From: Adenophora triphylla var. japonica
Lineage: Eukaryota > Streptophyta > Magnoliopsida > Asterales > Campanulaceae
Reading direction: 5' to 3'
Assembly: GCA_022495995.1 (NCBI GenBank)
Contig: JAFEMH010002448.1
Coordinates: 276,921-340,920 of the forward strand
DNA length: 64,000 nt
The notes beneath the pieces were generated by a model that was not told the DNA's origin, ran no database searches, and worked only from the letters and a program-made list of their open reading frames with translations. The stretch's first letter is position 1, and each line of letters begins with the position of its first letter. Position numbers and translations under genes: made by a program. Positions 55,051-64,000 of the stretch are shown here, piece after piece.

Positions 55051-55283
55051 TCTTTGATATCACCGGTGTTGGCACATAACCGAGCCCCGGACCGTAGTGT
55101 GGTCCTCGACTTCGATGACTTGGTGTTGGCCTTGTAACCTTTGCCGAGCTCCCGCCCCGGGATGAAGTTCATGAGTTTCATCATCTTCATGGCGGGAGGG
55201 ATTTTGTCTTGAAACAAAGTGGAAGGTCCACGTTGCATATTTGGATCTTGGAGGTCTCCAAAGTGAATCCAAGCTAATGCCAT
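55051..55283 (-). pseudogene. G-patch domain of element B
   Basis: IPPAMKMMKLMNFIPG followed by shifted LGK and QGQHQVIEVEDHTTVRG, matching A at 14036-14160. The LGK-to-GLGY half is in a second frame because of small indels. Confidence 0.7.
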
Positions 55284-55860
55284 GTCGTCATCATGCTTGG
55301 ATCTCTAACACCGGAATGCCGTTGGTGCCGGTCCCCTGGTGGTGACGCCGTCGCCGTAGACCGTGGTTAGCTCGTTGCCTTGCATGAACTTGATACACCG
55401 GTGAAGGGTGGATGCCACGCCATTTATTTGATGCAGCCTGTGGTCGCCCAAGATGGCCGTGGAAAGTGATAGGAATGTCCAACACTTGGAATTCGGTGGG
55501 GATCATCCGCTTGCCGAACCAGCATATTTAGAGTAGCAACCCCGAGAACCGTACGGGAAGTGGAGTCATAGGCCTTGACAGGTGGACTCAAGGCTTCAGA
55601 TCTGGGCTTGATGTCAAGTGTCCATCATCTTGGCGGGCAAGACATTCATTCCGGAACCTCCGTCTACCAACACACGGGAAGGCGACGCCGTCCACTCGGA
55701 TCGTGATGTAGAGCGGCTCATTGTGATCGCCCCAAATTTTGGCAGTCCAAATCTCGTGAAGGTGATAATGTTGCCGTAGTGGATGTTGCCGATCATCCGA
55801 ATTACTTCATCCGGGGTCAAGGCCCACGGGGACCATGGTGCGGGCCGACTTTCCTCTAGC
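55284..55860 (-). pseudogene. Protease 2 of element B
   Basis: VIRMIGNIHYGNIITFTRFG and SRVLVDGGSGMNVLPAKMMD (active-site Asp near 55665), then in other frames the AYDSTSR region (near 55570), IPTEFQVLDIPITF and HLGRP (55506-55440). DGGSG differs from DNGS in protease 1 of the same element. It lies directly before the G-patch. Confidence 0.75.
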
Positions 55861-57000
55861 TTGAGCTTGTGAGGATACGAGGATGTGAGCAGTGGACCAA
55901 AGGGAAATGTTCGCCCGGGTCCGCTTGAGCCGAGTGAGGATCGGGTCCTCTTTCACGGAACTTGTGTCTTCGGGCAGCCGGGTTGCGGTTCCGGCTCCGT
56001 CGGCTTTTAGTGGCCTTAGGTGGTAATGCATGGATTTGACCCGATCGGGTCAGACGCCGACATCGTTTGGTCCCTTCGAACAGTCGCTCGAGCCGAGCCA
56101 TAGTCGAGGAGGATTCCTCAAGCATAGGGCCATATGTCTTCTCCTCAATTCGTTGATCGTAGATGCATTCCCTGGGAGCTTCGCAGCCTTTCCGGATTCT
56201 CGTCCCCAGATACCGGCTTCGGGTGCCTCCGGGAGGGAGTTTATGGTTTGCCGCACTGCTCAACGTCGCGCAAAGCTGGTTGCCGTAACCGAACTGTGCA
56301 TTGCTGACCCTCCAGGGGAGGTTAAAGAGTTCTTGGTTCAAGCGAACAGCCTCCTTGATCTCTTCACGGTATACCGCACTTCGTTCCTTCTTTGCCGAGC
56401 ATGCTCGTGGCATTCTGGAGTCAAGTTAGGCGATATTCATGGTTTGCTAATTTTCCTCCACTTTTAGCCCGCATCAACTTTCTTGCAAGAGAGCCTACGT
56501 CGAGAGTTAGCGCCCGTGTTTCTTCCCACGTGAGAATAGCCGTGCTTCCTTGAACCGTATGCGGCAGCCTAGATAAACTTCCATCGGGAGAGCTTTTCTT
56601 CGCTTTATCTCGAGTGGCGGGTATGTCGGAAGGTGAGTACACGGCTTCCCGAACATCTCGCCCATGTAATCGGTTGCCGTCCCCGCTGATCGTTTCGTAA
56701 ACGAATGCCGCAGCCGTGGAATCTCCCCGAGTAGTTGCTGGAGATGTATTTCCATCTTTCTTATTTTTGAATAGACCTTCCTCCTTCGCTTGGCCTTTTA
56801 GTTTGAGAGCGGAAATGATCCGTTCCCATCCTCCCATAACCCTTGGGATTCCGGTTTTGTTGACTTCATGCCCGGCTTGGAAGAGAATGGTTTCATCGTC
56901 TTCGTCGTCGCTTTCACAGAGAACTTGCTTTTCTCGGGGAGATAAGCGCTTGTACTCTTCATGCTGTTTGGCTAGGTATTCCTTGTGATGTGCCATTCCA
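55861..57000 (-). pseudogene. Element B polyprotein region of unknown function before protease 2
   Basis: Starts MAHHKEYLAKQHEEYKRLS with the acidic patch CESDDEDDETILF, GGWERI, then KKERSAVYREEIKEAVRLNQ and FNLPWRV. It is the counterpart of 12222-13380 in A. No catalytic motif seen. Several frame changes. Confidence 0.55.
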
Positions 57001-58600
57001 TCTCCTAGGTCGTCGGGACCATTGACCGCCCTCCCTTGCCAGAGGGGGTTGGATGAGAAAAGACGGTAGTCCAGGAAGTTGCCGTGAGCAAAACCTTAAG
57101 GTCGAACTGATCTAGAGTGGCCTCTAGCTTTCTGTCTGAAGCTTCTTGTGACGCTTTAAGGGCTTGGTCCCTGTGAGTCTTCTGAGCTTGGTTCTCGTCC
57201 CAGAGACGGTTCTCTTGAGCAGCTAGTTCCATGAGGGCTTTCCTTGCGAGAGCTAAACAGTCTCCGTAGGTGCGCGCCGTCTGACTAGTGTCTAGAACTG
57301 TGATCACATCCAAATCCCCGAATGGCGGAAACACTTGGATTATATTGACGAAGGAAGTCGGGCTGGGACATTCCATGCGGCCTTCCTTGATCTCGCTACC
57401 AAGAAGTTCGCCCATATCTGCTTGATCGAACCCACGGGGGTGTTAAATTCTGCGATGTTGATAGTCTCGTGATCTCGCTGGATCGCCAAGTCTATCAGAG
57501 CTAGCAGCTTGCTGGCGGGATGCCTGAATATGTGGCCGTGACGACTAGGAGCAGGGTCGAACTTGAGCATGTTGATGCTGAGATGATCATTCCTTTCTTT
57601 GAAAGTCGGATCTGTCTTGCGGGGAAGACTCTTACAGATGTTTTCAGGGTAGCTACTGGAAGCGTTCCCGAGGTTGATCTGATTTGTGGCAGGGTGAGGA
57701 GCTTTGTCTCCTTTGCTGATGCCCTCGCCTCGCGGCGCTTGTGGCCGTAAGCTTGACCGACGGCACGGGCCGGTTGCCACCGGGGCCGGTAGTCGGAAGT
57801 GATGATGAGCTCGAGCTCGATTGGCCAGGGCCTCGTTTACCATGAGCAGTAGCCGTCGAGGGTAACTTTGGCATTGCGTAATCCGATAATAAGGACCGGA
57901 TCCTTGGTATCATCGGGATATCTCGGAAAATATAATGTTGACGAAGTCGTCGCGCCACTTGATCGTAGGGGTTCTTTATCGTGTCAACCAGTTGTTTCCA
58001 TTCGCCGAATAACCGCCAGTACGGGATGTTGAGCTTGACAATTTCCATGGTATTGGAGCCCTCGTCGTAGGTGACATCATCAGAACTGGTGCCGTCCTCA
58101 AAACTGAGCATATGTATGTAGGGATCTTCTTGCGGATCCGTCGCGTCCTCGACTCCGAGAGTCCCGATTCGTTGTCGCCCGACGGCTCAACCTGCACATA
58201 AGGACGCCTCGCGTCCGCGCGCGATGCCGGAGCCGCTAGAAAACATCATGCCCTTCGCTTGAGAAGAGGAACTCGACGGGCAATTCCTCATGTAGGACAT
58301 CCCATACGACTACCATACATTCATCACGAGTGTGACGATGCTTGTTGACCTTTATCACGAAGATTTCTTCACCTGTCAAGGCCAGGGAGTTGGCTCGGAG
58401 GATACTGACAAATCTCCGATCGGAGACAGGGGGTTTGTGTGCCCGCACCATTGCGATGCTCAGGGTTTTTTTCCGCCCGTCTCCAAGTTTCGAAACGGCA
58501 GCTTGAACTTGATGAACCCGATCGCTTCAGTGGTCTCGCCCGTTTCGAGTACGCGACATAGTTAGCATCTCCGGACTCGAGGGATTCTCGATGAGATTTG
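57001..58600 (-). pseudogene. Triplicated domain region of element B
   Basis: Copy 1 (about 58560-58280) includes SDRRFVSILRANSL and RDECMVVVWDVL. Copy 2 (about 58045-57815) includes MEIVKLN and FGEWKQLVDTIKN. Copy 3 (about 57590-57200) includes INMLKFDPAPS, ALIDLAIQRDHE and YGDCLALARKALMEL. Order and spacing match A. This stretch contains one of the cleaner frames of B (57415-57005). Confidence 0.6.
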
Positions 58601-58681
58601 CCCCGATAGTCCCTTGGTCGACTTGAAGGAGGTAGCCCCGTGCCCGGCCGCGGCACGCTGTCGTTGTCTCGGCTTCGTTCC

Positions 58682-59045
58682 CTATGAGGAAACCGCCCTC
58701 TCGATGACTTCAAGATCTCCTTGCCGGTTAATGAACTTGACGCACTGATGGAGAGTGGAAGCTATGGCTTTCATGTGGTGTAGCCAAGGGCGTCCCAACA
58801 AAGCTGTGAATTCGGACGGAATGTCCATCACGTGGAATTTTGCTGGCACCATTTGGGTTTCAAACCGTAGCTCCAGAGTCACCGTCCCTGTGATGGGACG
58901 AGACGTGCCGTCGTAGGCCTTGATAGTCCTGCATGGAATCATGTGGCCTTCGTCGATGCGTAGGGCTCGCATCATGCTGAGAGGGAGGACATTGACTGCT
59001 GATCCGTTGTCTACCAATACCTCGGGGAGAGATATGGTGTTGAGC
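58682..59045 (-). pseudogene. pro: Protease 1 of element B
   Basis: VDNGSAVNVLPLSMMRALRI carries the active-site motif at the start of a clean 111-codon frame, followed by AYDGTSR, FHVMDIP, FTALLGRPWLHHMKAIA and LHQCVKFINRQG. It is the best preserved protease in the window. Confidence 0.88.
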
Positions 59046-59690
59046 CGAGAGTGATGTACAAAGCTTCATTGTGCCCTGAGGCGTCTCTCGGCAGGTCTTC
59101 ATCACAGAAGGTGAGCACACTGCCATACAGTCGGGAATCATAAAAATGTTCTCTTTACGGAGAAGGAGAGTCATCAAGCCATCCATTTCCTGTCTTCCTC
59201 TTGCGATGTAAAGCTTTTAGTGGTGCCTCGGGATTGTGTTGAGGGTGCTTGTGACGATGGCCGCCCTTGGTTAGCACGTTGATTGAGTGCGAGTGCCAAG
59301 CTGACTTTGACTTTCCTTTGCCGGCCCGTGCCCTGAAGTTGGGCAAATTGAACCTTGGCTGATCCCGCGGGGGGTTAGGCTTCTGACTGGCAGTGAGGTT
59401 GTCAAGATTTGAGGTATTTCGGTGTCCCGAGGCCTGAACTTCGGTGTCGCAGGATTTTTCGCTTTCCCACCCCCGTCTCGCTCTAAAGCTGCATGGCCTG
59501 GAGGAAGGGAGGACTGGCTGGAGTAGAGTACGTAGTAATCGAACTTCCCGGATGGCTCTCCGAGTGTACCCACACTGGTGTCTCCAGCTTCATATCTTTC
59601 TCTCAGCTTCTGTTGAGAAGACTTCTTCTTCTGCTTTCTGGGAGAATCATTCCTGATCATGTCTTGGAACTCATACTCAAGGCATTCAGA
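59046..59690 (-). pseudogene. Gag-protease linker of element B
   Basis: KLRERYEAGDTSVGTLG, a Ser/Pro/Lys-rich stretch, GNGWLDDSPSP and an acidic lead-in to protease 1. Equivalent to 9600-10160 in A. Confidence 0.65.
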
Positions 59691-61439
59691 GCAATCACAA
59701 ACATCGTAACTGATGTGGACATTTGATGAGGACATGGCTGGAAGAGGCGGAGGAACCGGCTCGCGGCAATCTTCTTTGGCACCCATTCAATGGAGTTCAC
59801 ACCGTTGTTGTTCGGAAAAGGGTTTCCGATCGTATTAGGTCCACGGGGACGCTCCAATTTTCCTTCCTCTATCAAATTCTCGAATTTCGTACCGTAACCC
59901 CACGCAGCTTGCTCATGGTATGGCCATGATATCATGGAAGGCGCAAGATTTGCTCTTGTCGGGCCGTTGACTACGGGATTCTTGGGTTTGTAGTTTGCAA
60001 CGGGCCTGAGGAGGCCTTCCTTGATCAACCCTTCCAAAGATCTTACTCACGCATGTCCAACTTGTCGAAGTGTACGGCAGTGCCGCTTCGGAGTGGAGTT
60101 GTTGCTTTGCGGGACCGGGTTTCGTTGCCCGACCGCTGTCCCCGATGGATGTAGTTGACAGACGTATCTTTCCCTTTGCCGGGGCCGGTGCGGATTGAAT
60201 GCAACCGCTGATCGGTATCTCGTATGGCCGTGCAGGCCAATTTTTCCTTGAGATCCTTCTCGAACCGTGAGCCGGCATTGACCATGGCTCGGAGATCTCG
60301 GGAAGAAGTGATGGCCGATGAGAGTTCTCGATGGACGGCCTTAAGCAGACTTCAAGATCCGCATCTGTTCATCCTCGAGAGCGGCTCCATGATCTCTGAG
60401 AGTTTCCAACTCCACCTCTTGTAGAATTCTCCGACGCTTTCATCTCGTTTCGCTCGGTGGTGATTAAGTCCTCACGACTTGTTTCCCACTCTGTTGGATC
60501 CGTACCGCTCTAGGAAGATGTTACCGATCTCGATCCTGTGTATGGCGATCTGCAGCTTGACCCTTAGGAACCATCGTAACGCTGAACTCTTGAGCGTATG
60601 CTGGAAGTGATCGGCCATTTGCTGAAGGGTTGCTCCTTTCGCTCTCATGCCGAGAACGTAGGTGTCAACATGCGTTTGAGGACATTCGGTTCCGTCGAAT
60701 CGGTCCATCTCTGGCATTCTGAACTTGGCAGGAGAGGCGTGACCATTCCCGGATCTCGCGTGATCTCGAGCGTTTCTTGCTTTGAGCCGCTCATACCGGC
60801 TTTCTGTGTCTTTCATCCGTTCGACCATCCAGCTAAGGTTGGGTCCAAAGTGGTGGACTTTGAGGCTCGGCACGGTGCTACCATGGGAGTGGTAGTGATT
60901 GGAGGTGGAAGGCTCGATATATGTGGATATATGGGGCCTTTTCTGGACTGTATCGGGGTTTGTCCCCGGTGTTTTGGGATTCGTGTATAGGCAATGGGAT
61001 GAACCTGTGAGGGTATTGGAGGATATTGGCATCTCGTTTGAGATGGTCCAGCGATGCCGGTTGTACCGAGTGATGGGAGTAGTACCGGCTTGGCCGTATA
61101 TGACAGGTTGCCCCGAGAGGTGGCAACATGAAGCCTAGGTCGGCCGCTTCCTTGGTTCGAAGGCATCCCGTAAGTTGGCGGGGGAGGAACCCGGTTGAAG
61201 GTTTGAGGAGCCGGTTTCGGGAATCGCCGTCCCGATTAGGGACTCTGAAAGTATACCGTCTCGATCGGGGATAGCCGCTATACTCGCTCATTCGTAAGCC
61301 GTACCACAAATTTCACCCCTGCCGATCTTCTTCTCGCTCTCTCGTGGAACCTCACAAGCCCTGGGACATGGCTTCTTCCAATGTCATATCTGTTACGGTG
61401 GCGGGGTCCGTCCCCGTCACGATTTCTTGAGCTTGACAT
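59691..61439 (-). pseudogene. gag: gag of element B, inner copy
   Basis: Start codon at 61439, aligning with A at 7795. The capsid-like core at about 60720-60540 reads FRMPEMDRFDGTECPQTHVD, then MRAKGATLQQMADHFQ and ALRWFL. A degenerate zinc-finger region (SCAFHD) lies near 59950, then NLIEEGKLERPRGPN and IEWVPKKIA. Frameshifts occur throughout, although the core is readable. It leads on into the linker and protease 1. Confidence 0.82.
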
Positions 61440-61793
61440 GTCGGATATTCTAGCCGAGGGAACCGAGGGAACCGAAGAACCGTCTCGACGCCGGCCAGAA
61501 TCGTGACTCAAGCGAGGCGCCGACCCGAAATTCTCGAACCACTTTCTGCTCGCTGCAGGGAACAAAAGGCAGGGTTTAGGCTTCGGAAAAGGTATTTGGC
61601 TCAGGGTTTCGGGCTAGTGCAATGCGCAGTTACCGATTAATGTTTACTTAAAACGCATTTTCTCAGAGTCCTAATCGGTTAGAAAAGATCGTGTCTTCTT
61701 TTTTGCAACTAACTTAAGGCTCTAATTAGTGGATCTCGTCACTACGTTTATAAGCCCCTCGTTTTGCACCTGTAAATCGTCTTCCCAGGATGG
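61440..61793 (-). other. Inner copy of the end of the B leader
   Basis: Minus strand carries AACGAGGGGCTTATAAACG and the AGAAAATGCGTTTTAAG type sequence known from the end of leader A (7455-7680). It starts abruptly at the duplication joint. Confidence 0.75.
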
Positions 61794-63640
61794 AGCAGTC
61801 ACAAACATCGTAGCTGATGTGGACATTAGAGGAGGACCCGGCTGGAAGAGGCGGAGAAACTGGTTCTGCGGCAATCCTCTTAGGCACCCACTCAATGGAA
61901 TTCACACTGTTATTGTTCGGAAAAGGGTTTCCGATCAGATTACCCACGGGGCGCTCCAATTTGCCTTCCTCTATCAAGTTCGGGATTTCATATCGTAACC
62001 CCACGCAGCTTGTACGGTGGTATGGCCGTGATATCGATGGAAGGCGCAAAGATTCCTGCTCTTGTCTCTGCAAGGCTTGACTCACGGGATTCTTTCGGTG
62101 GTTTGTAATTTGCAACGGGTTTAAGGGAGACCTTCCTTTTTGATTAACCCCTTCCAAAGCATCTTGCTCAAAGGGGCATGTCCAACTTGTCGAAGTATAA
62201 CTGCGCGGTGTCGCTTCGAGTAGAACTGCTTGCTATGGGACTCGGGCTTCGTTGCCCGACCGTTTGTCCCCGATGGATGTAGGTCGATGACGTATCTTTC
62301 CCTCACGGGGCCGCGTGCGGGGATTGAATGCAATTGCCGAAGCGGTATCCGTATTGGCCGTGGCAAGCAGCTAACTTTTTCCTTTAGATCCTTCTCGAAC
62401 TTTCGGGGAAGCCGGCATTGACCAGCGGGCCCGGAGATCCGGGAAGAAATGGTGACCGACGAGAGTTCTTACGACCTGGACTGGGCCTTAAGCTGTGACT
62501 TGAAGATCCGCAGATTTGTTCATCCTTGGAGAGTGGCTCCATGATCTCTGAGAGTTTCCTACTCCACCTCTTGTAGAATTCTTCAACGCTGTCGTCCACT
62601 TTTTCGCTTCGCCGGTGATTAAGTCCTTGTGCGACTCGTCTCCCACTCTAAGTTGGATCGTGTACCTGTTCAGAAGATGTTACCGATTCGATCCCAAAAA
62701 GGGCGTAGATCTCACGCAAGCTTCGACACCTCGTAAACCATCGTAACGCTGAACTTTTGAGCATATGTGGGCCGGAAGTGGTCAGCCATTTGCCGGGAGG
62801 GTTGCTCCTTTCGCTCTCATGCCGAGAACGTAGGTGTCGACATGCGTTTGCCAGGACATCTCGGTTCCTGTCGAATCGGCCCATCTCCGGCATTCCTCGA
62901 ACTCTGGCCGGGAGAGGCGTGACCATTCCCGGATCTCGGCTTGATTTGAGCGTTTCCCCGCTTGAGCTGCCACGGCGGCTTTCTGTGTCTTTCTATCTCG
63001 TTCGACCATCCAGCTAAGGTCGGGTCCAAAGCTGTGGACTGTGAGGCTCTAAGCGCCGGTGCTACCACGTGAGTCGGTAGCGATTGAGTGTGGAAGTGCT
63101 TGCGATATGCGAATATACGGGGCCTTTTTCGAATCAGATCGGGGTTTGTCCCCGGTAAGTTTAGGGTGGATTCGTTTATAGGCAATTCGGGATGAACCCG
63201 GAGAGTATTGAGGGATATTTGGCATCCTCCGAGATGGTCCAAATGCTGCGCGCCGGTGGTATTTAGTGACAAGGTTAGCACCGGGCTGGGTCAAGCATAT
63301 ACCCACCAGGTTGCCCCGAGAGGTGGTACGTGTAGCCTAGGACTGGCCAAGCTTCCTTTGTTAGAAGTCATCCCGTATGTTACAAGGGGAGGAACTCTGG
63401 TTGAAGGTTTGTGAACCGGTTTCGGGAATTGGGCCATCCTCGACCAGACAAAAGTACCGAATCGACCGGGGATAGCCGTTATACCTCGCTCATTCGTAAG
63501 CCGTACCACCTAAATTCTCCCGCGATCTTCTTCGCCTCAAGTGAACCTCACAAGCCCTGGGATTGCTTCTTCCAAAGTCATATCTCGTTACCTAAGTGGC
63601 GGGGTCCGTCCCCGTCATGATTTCTACAAGAGCTAGACAT
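61794..63640 (-). pseudogene. gag: gag of element B, outer copy, cut off after the zinc-finger region
   Basis: Start codon at 63640. Core with MRAKGATLPANG and SALRWF at 62820-62740, frameshifted more often than the inner copy. It ends with IEWVPKRIAAEP and ISYDVCDCS (61800), then jumps into leader sequence. It therefore lacks linker and protease. Confidence 0.78.
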
Positions 63641-64000
63641 GTTCGAAATGTACCCTCGGGCCGAGTGGAACCGAGGGAACCGAAGAACCGTCTCGACGCC
63701 GCCGTAACCGGTGATTCGGGGCGAGGCGCCGACTCCGGAAATCCGAAATCCACTTTCGCTCGCCGCAGTGGAACGAAAGGAGCAGGGTTTAGGCTTCGAA
63801 AAGGGTATTTGGCTCAAGGTTTCGGGCTTCAGGCAATGTGCGCTTATGGCCGATTAATGCTTACTTAAAGCTGTGTTTTCGTAGTCCTAATCGGTTGGAA
63901 AAGAAATGCGAGTCTTCTTTTTCGCAACTAACTCCTGTGTGAGAGCTCTAGTCGTTCGTGGATCTCGTCACTACGCTTATGTAAGCCCCTCATTTCCATT
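63641..64000 (-). other. Outer copy of the end of the B leader
   Basis: Same conserved leader end as 61440-61793, running out of the window. The rest of the leader, primer-binding site and 5' LTR would lie beyond 64000. Confidence 0.7.

Larger units (their letters stand above)
24848..64000 (-). mobile_element. Element B: Tat/Ogre-like Ty3-gypsy, split by elements D and copia
   Basis: Read on the minus strand: leader and gag (64000-59691, a duplicated unit), protease 1, triplicated domain, protease 2, G-patch, RT and RNase H (to 52292), then D, then RNase H end and integrase (41331-39758), antisense DUF7745-like and PMD-like genes, copia inside the repeat-rich 3' region, polypurine tract, and 526 bp of 3' LTR (25373-24848). 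Removing D plus one target copy restores an open RNase H frame across the joint. The 5' LTR lies beyond the window. All genes carry lesions. Confidence 0.88.
59691..64000 (-). repeat. Tandem duplication of leader plus gag (~2.1-2.2 kb unit) in element B
   Basis: Inner unit 59691-61793 and outer unit 61794-64000 (open at the window edge). CACAAACATCGTARCTGATG recurs at 59697 and 61801, and the leader phrase GATCTCGTCACTACG recurs at about 61733 and 63961. The joint at about 61793 links the leader directly to the middle of gag. Confidence 0.88.

Noticed and set aside
1..64000. tRNA, rRNA or organelle sequence
   Set aside because: No cloverleaf, rRNA or plastid gene pattern was recognised; tRNA-like matches are only primer-binding sites.

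Overview
This window looks like nuclear heterochromatin of a flowering plant, probably a large-genome eudicot. I recognise no host gene, tRNA or rRNA. Nearly everything is LTR retrotransposon: four Ty3/gypsy elements of the Tat/Ogre-like type (A, B, C, D) and one Ty1/copia element. The plant signature is the Tat-type primer-binding site TGGCGACTCYGCTGGG, LTRs that begin TGTAAGTAC, a CX2HX4HX4C Gag zinc finger, a G-patch before reverse transcriptase, and antisense genes of the plant-mobile-domain and DUF7745 types. Every coding region is broken by frameshifts or stops. Layout: A (plus strand) fills 1-14499 as internal 3' part (1-4850), one shared LTR (4851-6488), then internal 5' part (6489-14499: leader, gag, protease 1, a triplicated domain, protease 2, G-patch, RNase H stub). 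It breaks off at a 4-bp microhomology junction into C. C (14496-24847, plus) has a 5' LTR lacking its first ~710 bp, a ~6.8 kb internal region with no gag-pol but large minisatellites, and a complete 2.1 kb 3' LTR. B (minus strand) runs from beyond 64000 down to 24848 and is split by two nested insertions. D (41332-52286, plus, target duplication ACTTC) sits inside B's RNase H. The copia element (27121-34993, plus, target duplication TTAAC) sits inside B's repeat-rich 3' region. B's own order on the minus strand is leader and gag (a ~2.1-2.2 kb unit present twice), protease 1, triplicated domain, protease 2, G-patch, RT, RNase H, integrase, two antisense genes, minisatellites, polypurine tract and a truncated 3' LTR. 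How the parts fit: A and B share one plan. It is a long Gag-Pol polyprotein with two homologous protease-like domains about 1.1 kb of coding apart, three copies of an unrecognised domain between them, a G-patch, RT-RH-INT, then two genes on the opposite strand between integrase and 3' LTR. C and D are reduced relatives: C has lost all gag-pol, and D has lost RT and most of RNase H. The most interesting points are cis-signals. A CCG-N2-CGG palindrome cassette occurs in the LTR and again 5' of both antisense genes, with arm sequence specific to each family. A stem-loop box with conserved flanks is repeated after integrase and before the polypurine tract. Leader hairpins carry GCAA loops. TGTCACGCGACA pairs ~31-34 bp apart are shared by gypsy C and the unrelated copia element. 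Caution: about 44-52 kb and 53.4-64 kb are rich in small indels, and the D LTR pair shows repeated CTG versus CTCG differences, which may be sequencing error rather than biology. All similarity statements are by eye; no database search was run.
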